Source of the DNA: Asticcacaulis sp. AC466
GTDB lineage: Bacteria > Pseudomonadota > Alphaproteobacteria > Caulobacterales > Caulobacteraceae
Length of the DNA stretch: 64,000 nucleotides
Reading direction: 5' to 3'
NCBI RefSeq assembly: GCF_000495815.1
Contig: NZ_AWGE01000001.1
Coordinates: forward strand, 744,001-808,000
In this document: positions 42,623 through 52,400 of the stretch, one piece after another
Layout: each line of letters opens with the position of its first letter
Numbering within the stretch: position 1 is the first letter of the stretch
Made by a program: the position numbers and the translations under genes
Notes under the pieces: generated by a model
What the model was told of the DNA's origin: nothing
Database searches by the model: none
The model's input: the letters and a program-made list of their open reading frames with translations, nothing else

Positions 42623-44200
42623 CTAGCGCATGCGTTCCGCCAGATGCTGACCGACCCGTAAGGCGTTGGCGACGATGGTCAGTGTCGGGTTGACCGCTGA
42701 GCTGGACACGAAGAAGGACGAATCCACCACGTAGAGGTTATCCAGGTCATGCGCCTTGCAATTGATGTCGAGCACGCTGCGTGACGGGTCCTTGCCGAAC
42801 CGGATCGTGCCGCATTGATGGGCGGTGCCGTAGAGCGGCAACAGGCTGTCGATGCGGAAATTGGGTTCAAAAAGCGTGTGCTGACGCAGGCTGAAGGTGC
42901 GCAGGGCGTGTTCCAGCTTTCGGGTCAGGCGCGTATGCGCTTCCAGATTGTTCGGCGTGTAGGTCAGCTTGATCTGGCCACTGTCGGTCAGTGTCACGCG
43001 GTTTTCCTCACGCGGCAGGTCTTCGCTCATGGTCAAGAAGGCGACCATGTGACGCGCCAGGTCGTTGCTCAGGACGTCGGGCACGAGCCCGGGTGGGATG
43101 ATGTCGGAAATCTGACCTTCCAGGGTCTGGCCCGACATGTATTCCAGAAGCTGAATCTGACCCATCGGATACGGGTAATCGGGCTCGCCGAAATAGAAGT
43201 CGTTGACGGCGAAGGTCTTGGGGAAGCTCGAATCGAACCGGTCGGGCAGAATGCAGATCACCGCCGAGGTTGTGTGGAACATGTAGTTGCGCCCCACCAG
43301 TCCGGAACTGTTGGCCAGGCCGTCCTGATGCGAGGCAGAATGCGATTGCAACAGGATGGCTGCGCTGTTGGCGGCGCCGGCCGCCAGAGCGTATAGATCG
43401 GCGCGGAAGGTCTGCACCGTGCCCTGGGCCGTCTCGGTCACGACCCCGGTTACGCTTGAACCGGTCGATTCGATACGCAGCACCTTGTGACCGGGCAGGA
43501 TGGTGACATTGGGCAGGTCGCGGATGGGATCGAGCACAATGGAGCGAGCGTCGGATTTCGCCTTCAACATGCAGGGATAGCCGCCACAGGTGTTACAACG
43601 CACGCATTTCGAGGTGAGGGGCTTGGCGTCGTCGCGCTTGACGCCAAGCGGCAGCGACGACGGGTGCCAGCCCTGGGCCTGAAAATGGCTTTTCAACCGA
43701 GCGACGCCTGGATCATCGATCAGCGGCGGAAAGGGATAGGGCGGATCGTCGGGCTGGTCGTTCGGATCGGTGCCGCGCTGACCGTGAACCTGCCACAGGG
43801 CCTCGGCCTGGGTATACCATGGCGCATAGTCGTCATAATCGAGCGGCCAGGCGGGCGACAAGCCGTCGCTGTGTTCCACCGCTTCGAAATCGCGCCGCTT
43901 CATGCGCATCAAGGCGGCACCATAGAATGTGGTGTTGCCGCCGACCCAGTAATTGGTGTTGGGCGTGAACGGACGATTGTCCTTGTCCACCCATTGTTCC
44001 TTGGTGCGATAGCGGTGATCGATAAAAACCGCCTTGGGGTCCCAGTTTTGCGGCTCGACGGGGAGTTCTTCGCCGCGTTCGATGATCAGGATGGACTTGC
44101 CCGTATTGGCCAGGGCGTAGGCAAGGGTGCCGCCGCCCGCGCCGGAGCCTATGATAATCAGGTCGTAATGGGTGGTTTCGGCGGTGGGCGCATCGCTCAT
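42623..44200 (-). CDS. GMC-family oxidoreductase
   Basis: This 525-residue flavoprotein begins with the FAD fold DLIIIGSGAGGGTLAYALA and ERGEELP, has GGNTTFYGAAL, and ends with the GMC C-terminal pattern CKAHDLDNLYVVDSSFFVSS and NPTLTIVANALR. It also has CVRCNTCGGYPC (about 185-196), a cysteine group seen in the long-chain-alcohol and gluconate-type GMC branch. It would oxidise an alcohol. The start at 44200 is chosen by the SDAPTAETTHYD start. It lies 14 bases behind an SDR gene on the same strand, so the two may oxidise the same substrate class. Confidence 0.85.
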   Translation of the reverse strand: MSDAPTAETTHYDLIIIGSGAGGGTLAYALANTGKSILIIERGEELPVEPQNWDPKAVFIDHRYRTKEQWVDKDNRPFTPNTNYWVGGNTTFYGAALMRMKRRDFEAVEHSDGLSPAWPLDYDDYAPWYTQAEALWQVHGQRGTDPNDQPDDPPYPFPPLIDDPGVARLKSHFQAQGWHPSSLPLGVKRDDAKPLTSKCVRCNTCGGYPCMLKAKSDARSIVLDPIRDLPNVTILPGHKVLRIESTGSSVTGVVTETAQGTVQTFRADLYALAAGAANSAAILLQSHSASHQDGLANSSGLVGRNYMFHTTSAVICILPDRFDSSFPKTFAVNDFYFGEPDYPYPMGQIQLLEYMSGQTLEGQISDIIPPGLVPDVLSNDLARHMVAFLTMSEDLPREENRVTLTDSGQIKLTYTPNNLEAHTRLTRKLEHALRTFSLRQHTLFEPNFRIDSLLPLYGTAHQCGTIRFGKDPSRSVLDINCKAHDLDNLYVVDSSFFVSSSAVNPTLTIVANALRVGQHLAERMR

Positions 44201-44214
44201 CTTAAACTCGTCTT

Positions 44215-45012
44215 CTATAGTTGATATTTTTTGGCGCCCCAGCGGATCAGCGGCGTCACCAGACCGTCCGGCAGGCAGGTCATCAGGACGACCGCCAGCT
44301 TGTTTATCAGGCCAGTTACGGTGACTTCGCGACCGGCTTCGTTGGCGTGGATGGCGGCTTCGACCACCGCTTCGGCCGACTGGACGAAGCGCGACGGGGA
44401 TGTACCGACAGCAGCGGCCATGCCGTTGGCGGTCTGGAATTCGGACTCGGTCGATCCGGGACACAGGGCGGTGACGTTTACGCCCTTTTCGGCAACTTCC
44501 GCCGCCAGAGATCGCGAGAATTTCAGCATATAGGCCTTGGCGGCCGGGTAGAGGGTATGCCCCGCCGCACCGGGTGAAAAGGCGACCATGGACGACACAT
44601 TGATGATGCGGCCGAACCCGCGGGCCAGCATGGGATCCAGAAATTCACGCGCCAGATAGGTGGGTGTCATGACGCAGACCTCGACAAAATCCATCTGCTG
44701 CTGCGTGGTCGTGCTGGCGAAGGTGTGGGCCAGGGAATAGCCGGCATTATTGATCAGCCCATCCGGGGATAGATTTATCTCCCTTATACGCGCGACCAGG
44801 GCCTTTACCTGCGCGCGGTCGCTCAGATCGGCATCGAGACAGGTAACGGTTATGCCATGCTTCGCCGTCAACTCCGCCGCCAGGTCCTGCAAGCGGTTGA
44901 GGCGGCGGGCGACGAGGATCAGATTGCAGCCGCGTTGGGCGTAGGCGCGGGCGAATTGCGCACCGATACCGGAGGAGGCGCCGGTAATCAGAAAGGTCCT
45001 GGTGTCGGCCAT
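44215..45012 (-). CDS. Short-chain dehydrogenase/reductase
   Basis: This 265-residue Rossmann enzyme has the cofactor motif TGASSGIG (about 9-16), LINNAGYSL (about 87-95), the catalytic Ser in NVSSMVAFSPG, Tyr-x3-Lys in YPAAKAYM and the PGSTES loop. An early Arg after the first strand suggests NADP preference. It is the DltE/YqjQ-like SDR type. The stop is 14 bases from the GMC gene, suggesting co-expression. Confidence 0.9.
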   Translation of the reverse strand: MADTRTFLITGASSGIGAQFARAYAQRGCNLILVARRLNRLQDLAAELTAKHGITVTCLDADLSDRAQVKALVARIREINLSPDGLINNAGYSLAHTFASTTTQQQMDFVEVCVMTPTYLAREFLDPMLARGFGRIINVSSMVAFSPGAAGHTLYPAAKAYMLKFSRSLAAEVAEKGVNVTALCPGSTESEFQTANGMAAAVGTSPSRFVQSAEAVVEAAIHANEAGREVTVTGLINKLAVVLMTCLPDGLVTPLIRWGAKKYQL

Positions 45013-45040
45013 GGCGCGCTCCATTGAGTCGCCGCTGAGG

Positions 45041-45901
45041 CTAGTCCTTTTTGTCCGTTTGTATAGCCGTGAAAATGGCGGTCAGGCCTTCCCGATAGGT
45101 GGGATAGCGCGGCCGCCAGCCGAGTTCGGCCTTGGCGCGGGCATTCGATACGCGTTTGTTGTCAGAATAGAAGCGCTGCATCGTCGGGCTAAAGGCGGCA
45201 GGTTCCCAGGCGACGCGCGGCGGCAGAGGCAGGCCGGTCAGGGTGGCGGCATATTCCAGCACCGTATCGGCCGGGGCGGGTTCGTCGTCGCACAGATTAT
45301 ATACCGCACCGGGACGGGGATGGTTGAGGCTGGCCATCAGGGCGGCGGCGCAGTCGTCGTGATGCAGGCGGGAGAAAACATGGCAGGGCTTATGGATACG
45401 GCGCGCCGTTCCGTCACGCAGGCGGTCGATTACGTTGCGGCCGTGTCCATATAGGCCCGGCAGGCGAAAGACCTGCGCCCCGATGCTCAACCATTGGGTT
45501 TCTGCCAGAATGCGCCGGCGGCCTTCGACGGCGGTGGCTTCGAGCGGCGAGTCTTCGAAGACCCAGCCGCCATCGCGATTGCCGTAGACGCCGGTGGTGG
45601 ACAGGTAGCCGATCCATTTTCCTGATAAGTCATTTGCAGGCAGACCGTTTGCGCCGAGCTGGGCAAAGGCGGGGCACCCGTCGTCGCCGGGAGGCGGTGT
45701 AATCAGTATCCCGGAAGCGGCCGCCACGGCCCGTGCCATTTCAGTGCGGTCTTCGACAGACACGGCGTCGATGCCCATCCGGTCCAGGGCTTCACGGCGA
45801 TGGGGTGAGCGGATGGTGGCGACAACGGTATGGCCCGCGGCGCGGGCGGCATCAGCAAAGGCCGCGCCGATAAAGCCGTAGCCGAAGATCAGCAGGCTCA
45901 C
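45041..45901 (-). CDS. NAD(P)-dependent epimerase/dehydratase-like protein
   Basis: The 286-residue protein is an extended SDR of the COG0451/YeeZ type, with FGYGFIGAAF (glycine motif, about 6-15) and STTGVYGNRDGGWVFED (the Y-x3-K-like region with YxxxD). It is related to enzymes that act on nucleotide sugars, but the specific reaction is unknown. It is the gene upstream of the SDR, with a gap of 28 bases. Confidence 0.82.
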   Translation of the reverse strand: MSLLIFGYGFIGAAFADAARAAGHTVVATIRSPHRREALDRMGIDAVSVEDRTEMARAVAAASGILITPPPGDDGCPAFAQLGANGLPANDLSGKWIGYLSTTGVYGNRDGGWVFEDSPLEATAVEGRRRILAETQWLSIGAQVFRLPGLYGHGRNVIDRLRDGTARRIHKPCHVFSRLHHDDCAAALMASLNHPRPGAVYNLCDDEPAPADTVLEYAATLTGLPLPPRVAWEPAAFSPTMQRFYSDNKRVSNARAKAELGWRPRYPTYREGLTAIFTAIQTDKKD

Positions 45902-45925
45902 TGGACTGGGCTCACTAGACTGGGC

Positions 45926-46189
45926 TCACTGGTCGGCGCTGCTGTCGGCCAGGCTGGCCGCTGCTGCGCTGGCATTGGCGGCTTCCTGCGCGTCGCGCGC
46001 CTTGTCTTCAGCCTGCTTTTTCAAGCGTGCATCGCGCTCCCGGACCATGCGGAAATAGTCGGGCTTCTCGATGGCGTGCCCGAACGGCGCCGGCGAGCGC
46101 TGGCCTTGGCCTTGCGGCCAGACGAAGCTCAGCGCAATCATGAGGATCGCGATCAGGGCGGCGGCGGGATAGAAGATCTTGGCGTTCAT
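45926..46189 (-). CDS. Small membrane-anchored protein
   Basis: This 87-residue protein has one hydrophobic helix near the N-terminus (about 5-24) and a charged, alanine-rich coiled-coil tail (about 45-87, RMVRERDARLKKQAEDKARDAQ). The ATG at 46189 is chosen. No family recognised. It is upstream of the epimerase-like gene and divergent from clpB. Confidence 0.65.
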   Translation of the reverse strand: MNAKIFYPAAALIAILMIALSFVWPQGQGQRSPAPFGHAIEKPDYFRMVRERDARLKKQAEDKARDAQEAANASAAAASLADSSADQ

Positions 46190-46262
46190 GACCGCGTTTA
46201 TAGGCATTTTGGTGCCGATGCGCCAGCCCCTTTAGGGCGCCGAAATATTGCCATAAAGCCCC

Positions 46263-46290
46263 CTTGTGTAGCCCAAATGCCACACCATAT
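46263..46290 (+). promoter_or_regulatory. Sigma-32-like heat-shock promoter for clpB
   Basis: CTTGTGT (46263-46269), a 13-base spacer, and CACCATAT (46283-46290) match the RpoH pattern CTTG-N13-CCCCATNT closely. It lies about 75 bases before the clpB start. Confidence 0.6.
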
Positions 46291-46363
46291 CGTGACTATC
46301 GCATCGTTGCTTGTGACGAGGACGGAGCGAAATCCAATCCGCCGAAACGGGGAACGAATAGAC

Positions 46364-48946
46364 ATGAATATCGAAAAATATTCCGAAAAAACTCAAAAGC
46401 TTATCCAAAGCGCGCAAGGTATAGCCCAGGCGCGCAACCATCAATATTTCACGCCGCTCCATGTGCTAAAGGCCTTGACCGAGGACAAGGAGTCGCTTGG
46501 CCCGCAGTTGATTAGCCTGGCCGGCGGCAATGCCGCCACGTTCAGCGCCGCCGTCGATACCGCCCTGGGTAAATTACCGGCCGTGACCGGGGGCGCTCAG
46601 CTCTATATGCACAACGATACCGCCAAGCTGTTCCGCGACGCGGAGGCCGACGCCAATAAGGCGGGCGATTCCTTCGTGACCGCCGATCGCCTGCTTGTCG
46701 CCGCCGTGGACAATACGGAAGGTGCCGCCGTGCTCAAGGCTGCGGGCATGTCGCTCGGCAAGCTGAAGGACGCACAGGCAGCCTTCCGAAAGGGCAAGCC
46801 GGCTGACAGCGCCTCCGCCGAAAGCGGCTTCGACGCTCTGAAAAAATATGCCCGCGACCTGACCCAGGCCGCGCTCGATGGCAAGATCGATCCGGTCATC
46901 GGCCGTGACGAGGAAATCCGCCGCACGATCCAGGTCCTGGCCCGCCGGACCAAGAACAATCCTGTGCTGATCGGTGAACCCGGCGTCGGCAAGACCGCCA
47001 TCGTCGAAGGCTTGGCTCAGCGCATCATCAATGGCGACGTGCCGGAATCGCTCAAGGACAAGAAGCTCCTGTCGCTCGATATGGGCGCGCTGATTGCGGG
47101 CGCCAAATATCGCGGTGAGTTCGAGGAGCGCCTAAAGGCGGTGCTTAACGAAGTGACCCAAGCCGAAGGCCAGATCGTGCTGTTCATCGATGAGATGCAC
47201 ACCCTGGTCGGCGCGGGCAAGTCTGACGGCGCCATGGATGCCTCCAACCTGCTCAAACCCGCCCTGGCACGGGGGGAATTGCACTGCGTCGGCGCCACCA
47301 CGCTCGATGAATTTCGCAAGCATGTTGAAAAGGACCCGGCCCTGGCCCGGCGCTTCCAGCCGGTGTTCGTCAGCGAACCCACGGTCGAGGATACGATTTC
47401 CATCCTGCGCGGCCTGAAGGAAAAGTACGAAATCCACCACGGCGTACGCATTTCCGACAGCGCCATCGTTTCGGCGGCCACCCTGTCGAACCGCTACATC
47501 GCCGACCGTTTCTTGCCGGACAAGGCCATCGACCTCATCGACGAAGCGGCGTCCCGCGTTCGTATGGCGGTCGATTCCAAGCCCGAGGAACTGGACGAAC
47601 TGGACCGCCGCATCGTGCAGCTCAAGATCGAGCGCGAAGCCCTGCAAAAGGAAACCGACGCCGGATCGCGGACGCGTCTGGAGCGCCTGTCCGAGGAGCT
47701 TGAAGACCTGGAAGGCAAGTCGATGGCCTTGACCAGCCGCTGGAAGGCGGAAAAGGACAAGGTCGGTTCGGCCGCCCGGTCGCGTGAAGCCCTGGACCGT
47801 GCGCGCATCGACCTGGCCAATGCCCAGCGTGCCGGCGACCTGCAAAAGGCCTCCGAGATCATGTACGGCATCATCCCGGCTCTGGAAAAGGCGTTGCAAC
47901 GGGCCGAAACCGCTCAGCCTGACGCGGCCTCACCCCTGACGCCGGAAGTGGTCGATTCGGCCCAGATTGCTCAGGTGGTATCGCGCTGGACCGGCATTCC
48001 GGTCGACAAGATGCTGGAAGGCGAACGCGACAAGCTTTTGCGCATGGAAGATGTGCTGAGGTCCCGCGTGGTCGGTCAGGACGAAGCCCTGACCGCCGTT
48101 GCGGACGCTGTGCGCCGCGCACGCGCGGGGTTGAAGGACCCGAACCGTCCCATCGGTTCGTTCCTGTTCTTAGGCCCGACGGGGGTCGGCAAGACGGAGC
48201 TCAACAAGGCGCTGGCTGAATTCCTGTTCGACGATGAAACGGCGATCACGCGTCTCGACATGTCGGAATACATGGAAAAGCACTCGGTCTCTCGCATCAT
48301 CGGTGCGCCTCCGGGCTATGTCGGTTACGATGAAGGCGGTGCGTTGACGGAAGCCGTGCGCCGGCGTCCCTATCAGGTCGTCCTGTTCGACGAAGTCGAA
48401 AAGGCGCATCCGGATGTCTTCAATATCCTGCTCCAGGTTCTTGATGACGGGCGCCTGACGGACGGGCAGGGGCGTGTGGTCGATTTCCGCAACACCCTGA
48501 TCGTCATGACATCCAATCTGGGCTCGGATGTTCTCGTCAATATCGATGACAACACATCGGTAGATACCGTGCGGCCGCTGGTCATGGATGTGGTGCGCCG
48601 GCATTTCCGTCCGGAATTCCTCAACCGGATCGACGAGATGATCCTGTTCCACCGCCTCGACCGGGCGCACATGCACGATATTGTCCGCATCCAGCTCAAG
48701 GGCCTGGAAAAGCTGATGAAGGATCGCGACATGACCCTTTCGATCGACGACGCGGCGCTGACCTATCTGGCGGACAAGGGTTACGATCCTGCCTATGGGG
48801 CGCGGCCGTTAAAGCGAGTGATCCAGAAGCTGTTGGTTGACGAAATCGCCCGCAAGATCCTCAGCGGGTCGGTGACGGACGGTGACGTCATCCACGTCGG
48901 TTTCGACGGCGAAAACCTGACTGTCGGCAAGCCGACTGTAAACTAA
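46364..48946 (+). CDS. clpB: ATP-dependent disaggregase ClpB
   Basis: ClpB rescues aggregated proteins with DnaK. The 860-residue chain starts [18 protein letters not shown] and has the N-domain, two AAA+ modules with Walker A GEPGVGKT (204-211) and GPTGVGKT (604-611), and the coiled-coil middle domain (about 410-525). The start at 46364 is fixed by family length; longer in-frame extensions are not family-like. A sigma-32-like promoter lies upstream and a strong terminator lies downstream. Confidence 0.98.
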   Translation: MNIEKYSEKTQKLIQSAQGIAQARNHQYFTPLHVLKALTEDKESLGPQLISLAGGNAATFSAAVDTALGKLPAVTGGAQLYMHNDTAKLFRDAEADANKAGDSFVTADRLLVAAVDNTEGAAVLKAAGMSLGKLKDAQAAFRKGKPADSASAESGFDALKKYARDLTQAALDGKIDPVIGRDEEIRRTIQVLARRTKNNPVLIGEPGVGKTAIVEGLAQRIINGDVPESLKDKKLLSLDMGALIAGAKYRGEFEERLKAVLNEVTQAEGQIVLFIDEMHTLVGAGKSDGAMDASNLLKPALARGELHCVGATTLDEFRKHVEKDPALARRFQPVFVSEPTVEDTISILRGLKEKYEIHHGVRISDSAIVSAATLSNRYIADRFLPDKAIDLIDEAASRVRMAVDSKPEELDELDRRIVQLKIEREALQKETDAGSRTRLERLSEELEDLEGKSMALTSRWKAEKDKVGSAARSREALDRARIDLANAQRAGDLQKASEIMYGIIPALEKALQRAETAQPDAASPLTPEVVDSAQIAQVVSRWTGIPVDKMLEGERDKLLRMEDVLRSRVVGQDEALTAVADAVRRARAGLKDPNRPIGSFLFLGPTGVGKTELNKALAEFLFDDETAITRLDMSEYMEKHSVSRIIGAPPGYVGYDEGGALTEAVRRRPYQVVLFDEVEKAHPDVFNILLQVLDDGRLTDGQGRVVDFRNTLIVMTSNLGSDVLVNIDDNTSVDTVRPLVMDVVRRHFRPEFLNRIDEMILFHRLDRAHMHDIVRIQLKGLEKLMKDRDMTLSIDDAALTYLADKGYDPAYGARPLKRVIQKLLVDEIARKILSGSVTDGDVIHVGFDGENLTVGKPTVN

Positions 48947-48960
48947 AGGCCGATAATGCG

Positions 48961-48986
48961 GCGTCATGACTTTTGACTCATGACGC
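48961..48986. other. Hairpin just after clpB
   Basis: Perfect 9-bp arms (GCGTCATGA with TCATGACGC) with an 8-base loop. No T-run follows directly, and the real terminator is just downstream. It could be a processing or protective structure. Confidence 0.5.
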
Positions 48987-49000
48987 TTAGCTAAGACATG

Positions 49001-49034
49001 ACGTCCTCTCCTGGTTTCAGGGGAGGACGTTTTA
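49001..49034 (+). terminator. Terminator after clpB
   Basis: A 12-bp stem with one G-T pair (ACGTCCTCTCCT with AGGGGAGGACGT) and a 6-base loop, followed by T4. Confidence 0.85.
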
Positions 49035-49130
49035 AATTGTTGACCGGGTGCGCCGAAACATAGCGACCCCAAGCCGGGCAGGTCTTGCGCAGCTATTCGT
49101 TTTAATATGATTTTGGGGGGATATTCTGAT

Positions 49131-49205
49131 TGGCAGTCCCTAGGGGAGTCGAACCCCTCTTTTCAGGTTGAAAACCTGACGTCCTAACCGATAGACGAAG
49201 GGACC
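49131..49205 (-). tRNA. tRNA-Glu (UUC)
   Basis: The minus strand folds as a 75-base tRNA including CCA. It has acceptor arms GGTCCCT/AGGGACT, an anticodon arm TCAGG-TTTTCAA-CCTGA giving UUC, and the T-arm GGGGTTCGACTCCCC. It sits between clpB and the DinB gene. Confidence 0.97.
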
Positions 49206-49273
49206 GCGATCAGAAGAAGCGCGCTTTTGACCGATCGCGACGATCCGGTCAAGTCCTTGCGTGTAATTTTTTC

Positions 49274-49774
49274 TCAATTAGCTCTATCGAGCGCGTCGAT
49301 CTTGCCGGCCAGCCATTGCAATCCGGCCAGATGCTGCTGGTCGTGGCTGCACAGAAAATGCATCAGGCTGCGCACGGTGACGCGTCCATAGTCCTCGAAC
49401 TCGGCGATGCGGCTCAACTGATCGCTCGACAGGTTGGCCAGCAGAATCAGGGTGTCTTCCCGGGCGCGGCGGAACTGGGCCAGCACATTCGGTCCATGGC
49501 AATCGGCATAGGCGCGCTCGATGCGCAGACGGTCGCCGTCGATGCCGGGCAGAAAGGGATGGTCTTCCTTCAGCGTCCGCACAAACCGCACATGGTAGCC
49601 GTCGATTTCGATGTCGCGCACGTGACAGAGTTGTTCGAGGGCGGACAGGTGCTCGCTGGGGCAGCCGTCCCAGGCGGGCGGCGACCACAGCCGGTAGGCG
49701 TCGGGAATGGCGCCATAGTGCGCCTCCAGCTGCGCCGGAAAGGCCGCCAGGGCGTCAAGTGTCGCCTTGTCCAT
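49274..49774 (-). CDS. DinB-family protein
   Basis: The 166-residue protein is a DinB/YfiT-like four-helix bundle. LEQLCHVRDIEIDGYHVRFVRTL provides the first metal His region, and SLMHFLCSHDQQHLAGLQWL carries the second His pair. Such proteins may bind a metal and transfer thiols; the substrate is unknown. Its start overlaps the dapD region closely, and a longer frame into dapD is rejected. Confidence 0.85.
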   Translation of the reverse strand: MDKATLDALAAFPAQLEAHYGAIPDAYRLWSPPAWDGCPSEHLSALEQLCHVRDIEIDGYHVRFVRTLKEDHPFLPGIDGDRLRIERAYADCHGPNVLAQFRRAREDTLILLANLSSDQLSRIAEFEDYGRVTVRSLMHFLCSHDQQHLAGLQWLAGKIDALDRAN

Positions 49775-49775
49775 C

Positions 49776-50636
49776 CTAGTCCCGGAGCAAGTCGTTGATG
49801 CCGGTCTTGGCGCGGGTCTGGGCGTCGACGCGCTTGACGATGACGGCGCAATAGAGGGACGGGCCGCCCTTCGGGTCAGGCAGCGAGCCTGGCACGACGA
49901 CGGAATAGCTTGGCACGCGGCCGCGGAAGATTTCGCCGGTGGCGCGGTCGATGATCTTGGTCGAGGCCGACAGGTAGACGCCCATGGCGAGCACCGACCC
50001 TTGTTCGACGATGACGCCTTCGGCGACTTCCGAGCGGGCGCCGATGAAGCAGTCGTCTTCGATGATGGTCGGGTTGGCCTGGAGCGGTTCCAGCACGCCG
50101 CCGATGCCGACGCCGCCCGACAGGTGGACGTTCTTGCCGATCTGGGCGCAGGAGCCCACCGTCGACCAGCCGTCAACCATGGTGCCTTCATCGACATAGG
50201 CGCCGATATTGACGAAAGATGGCATGAGCACGACGTTCTTGGCGATATAGGCACCGGCGCGGACAATGGCGCCCGGTACGGCGCGGAAGCCGGCCGCATT
50301 GAAATGATCCGCCGTCCAGCCGGCCATCTTGTTCGGCACCTTGTCCCAGTAAGGGCCCAGGGGTGCTTGTTCGAACAGGCCGCTCGAAATGTGCATGAGC
50401 GAATTGCCGTTGAGGCGGAATGACAGGAGCACGGCCTTTTTCAGCCATTCGTGGGTTATCCACACGCCATCCTTTTTTTCCGCGACGCGGAAACGGCCGT
50501 TATCAAGCAGGGACAGGGCGCCTGCGACCGCGTGGCGGTAAGGGCCGTTATAGGCGGGATTGAGCGTATCGCGCGCCTCCCAGGCGGCTTCGATATCATC
50601 CTTGAAGGCGGCCAGATCGGACATGTGCGTGCTCAT
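49776..50636 (-). CDS. dapD: Tetrahydrodipicolinate N-succinyltransferase
   Basis: DapD makes N-succinyl-2-amino-6-ketopimelate in lysine and peptidoglycan synthesis. The 286-residue protein has the N-terminal helical part ([10 protein letters not shown]), [29 protein letters not shown], and a left-handed beta-helix of hexapeptide repeats (about 105-230; [32 protein letters not shown] in two parts). An ATG four codons later is an alternative start. It is in a tight minus-strand group with the HAD and argB genes. Confidence 0.96.
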   Translation of the reverse strand: MSTHMSDLAAFKDDIEAAWEARDTLNPAYNGPYRHAVAGALSLLDNGRFRVAEKKDGVWITHEWLKKAVLLSFRLNGNSLMHISSGLFEQAPLGPYWDKVPNKMAGWTADHFNAAGFRAVPGAIVRAGAYIAKNVVLMPSFVNIGAYVDEGTMVDGWSTVGSCAQIGKNVHLSGGVGIGGVLEPLQANPTIIEDDCFIGARSEVAEGVIVEQGSVLAMGVYLSASTKIIDRATGEIFRGRVPSYSVVVPGSLPDPKGGPSLYCAVIVKRVDAQTRAKTGINDLLRD

Positions 50637-50700
50637 TCGTCAGTGTTGCAAAGATGGCATCGGCTTAAGGCGGCACGGTCCGCGGATCAAGTCAGAAATG

Positions 50701-51363
50701 CTAAATCCGGTCGAGAAACGCCTTGAGCGATGTGTCGCGGAAGTCGACATGCGCATCGGCATTGTCGATGGCCTTCGGCCCGACCAGAATGGTCTTCATG
50801 CCCAGTTCGTGCGCCGGTTTGAGGTTTTTTGGACTGTCCTCGAAAAAGGCGGCGGTTGCCGGCGTGACCGAATGGTTGGCCATCATGCGCTCGAACGTTG
50901 CCATGTTCGGCTTGGGTATCAGGTCGGCGTGCCCCAGGTGAAAGACGCCATCGAACAGGTCGCGCATGTCCAGCCGGTCGAGAATGCGGAAGGCGTGACG
51001 TTCATCGCCGTTGGTGAAGACCAGCTTACGGCCGGGCAGGGCGGTAATGCGGGCATTGAGGTCCAGGTCGGCATACAGAGTGTCCAGCGACACGTCATGC
51101 ACTTCGTTGAGGAAGGCATAGGGATCGATATCGTGATTGGCCATCAGGCCCGCCAGCGTCGTGCCGTGCTCGCTGAGATAGGATTTCTGCAATTCGTAGG
51201 CGTCGGGGTGGCTGAGCCCGGTTTGGCGGGCGACGAAGGCCGTCATCTTACCTTCTATCAACGCCATGACCTCCGCCTCATGTGGATACAGGGTCTGGTC
51301 CAGATCGAAGATCCAGGTGTCGATATGGGCAAGCTCTGGATGGGCAAGGTCAGGCAGGTTCAT
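50701..51363 (-). CDS. HAD-family pyrimidine 5'-nucleotidase
   Basis: This 220-residue HAD phosphatase has the nucleophile DLDQTLYPHE (Asp about 20), LVFTNGDERHA and FFEDSPKNLKPA. DxDxTLYP is the mark of the yeast SDT1/PHM8-like group, which hydrolyses pyrimidine nucleoside monophosphates. The start at 51363 is chosen. It lies between argB and dapD on the minus strand, about 60 bases from each. Confidence 0.88.
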   Translation of the reverse strand: MNLPDLAHPELAHIDTWIFDLDQTLYPHEAEVMALIEGKMTAFVARQTGLSHPDAYELQKSYLSEHGTTLAGLMANHDIDPYAFLNEVHDVSLDTLYADLDLNARITALPGRKLVFTNGDERHAFRILDRLDMRDLFDGVFHLGHADLIPKPNMATFERMMANHSVTPATAAFFEDSPKNLKPAHELGMKTILVGPKAIDNADAHVDFRDTSLKAFLDRI

Positions 51364-51378
51364 AGGCATTCCTAATCT

Positions 51379-51412
51379 GGCGACTTCCCGCCGCGCAAGT
51401 TCGCGCGTAGGC
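51379..51412. repeat. 34-bp REP-like repeat, copy 2
   Basis: Matches 22798-22831 at 28 of 34 positions, between the HAD gene start and the argB stop. The inner CGCGC/GCGCG can form a short stem. Confidence 0.5.
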
Positions 51413-51425
51413 CTTGCGGCGACGT

Positions 51426-52361
51426 TTAGTCCGCCGTTATGAGGGTCCCGGCGCCGTGTTCGGTAAATAGTTCGACCAGCATGGCGTGCGGGCGGCGGCC
51501 ATCGAGAATGACCACGGCTTCGACCCCGGCCTCGACCGCCATTATGGCCGTTTCCAGCTTCGGGATCATGCCGCCGATGGCGACGCCTGAGTCGATCAGG
51601 CCCTTCGCTTCGGAGATCGTCATCTGGCGGATGAGGTTCTTGTTTTCGTCGAGCACGCCGGAAATATCGGTCAGCAGCAGCATGCGCTTGGCCGACAGCT
51701 TGCCCGCCACAGCGCCGGCAACCGTATCGGCGTTGATATTGTAGGTATGGCCTTCTTCCGACACGCCGATCGGGGCGATGACGGGCACGTAGTCATGGTT
51801 GGGATCGTCGATCAGGGTGCGCAGCAGTTTGTCATCGACCATCTTGGGTTCGCCGACGAACCCCAGATCGACAACCTGTTCGATCATCGAATCCGGGTCC
51901 CTCTTGGTTCGGGTCGCCTTTTCGACTGTGATCAGTCCGGCATCCTTGCCGGACAGACCGACGCCACGCACATCGGCTTCGCGTCCGGCCTGGGTGATCC
52001 AGTTGGCGATCTCCTTGTTGACCGCGCCCGACAGCACCATTTCCGCGATTTCCATCGTCGCTTCGTCGGTGACGCGCAGGCCATCAACGAAGGTCGATTT
52101 GACACCGGCACGACCCAGCATGCTCGAGATTTGGGGACCGCCGCCATGGACCACGACCGGGTGGATGCCGAGCAGTTTGAGCAGGACGATATCCGACGCG
52201 AAGATTTTCGCCGTTTCCGCCTCACCCATGGCGTGGCCGCCATACTTGATCGTCACGATCTCACGATCGTAGATCTGGATATAGGGTAAGGCTTCGGCCA
52301 GGGTCTTGGCGTTGGCCCAGCCCTTTTCTTCGAGGGAGTCGATTTCGGTCTGAATAATCAT
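51426..52361 (-). CDS. argB: Acetylglutamate kinase
   Basis: ArgB phosphorylates N-acetylglutamate, the second step of arginine synthesis. The 311-residue protein has the phosphate-binding [12 protein letters not shown] and [37 protein letters not shown], and the C-terminal [25 protein letters not shown]. The N-terminal extension (about 1-25) is of the length found in hexameric, arginine-inhibited ArgB. It is a single gene. Confidence 0.97.
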   Translation of the reverse strand: MIIQTEIDSLEEKGWANAKTLAEALPYIQIYDREIVTIKYGGHAMGEAETAKIFASDIVLLKLLGIHPVVVHGGGPQISSMLGRAGVKSTFVDGLRVTDEATMEIAEMVLSGAVNKEIANWITQAGREADVRGVGLSGKDAGLITVEKATRTKRDPDSMIEQVVDLGFVGEPKMVDDKLLRTLIDDPNHDYVPVIAPIGVSEEGHTYNINADTVAGAVAGKLSAKRMLLLTDISGVLDENKNLIRQMTISEAKGLIDSGVAIGGMIPKLETAIMAVEAGVEAVVILDGRRPHAMLVELFTEHGAGTLITAD

Positions 52362-52400
52362 GCGGGCGCCATAGCGGATAAGTGTGGCGCTGTCATGAAT

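Noticed and set aside
45830-46363. Upstream in-frame extension of clpB
   Set aside because: It covers the epimerase-like and small membrane genes on the other strand and the sigma-32 promoter; ClpB has its normal 860 residues from 46364.
49775-50299. Upstream extension of the DinB frame into dapD
   Set aside because: The extra residues are out of frame with, and inside, the dapD coding region and resemble no DinB protein.
50455-50465. DnaA box TTATCCACA inside dapD
   Set aside because: It is inside a coding region, a single 9-mer is expected by chance, and no origin features such as an A/T-rich stretch or box cluster surround it.
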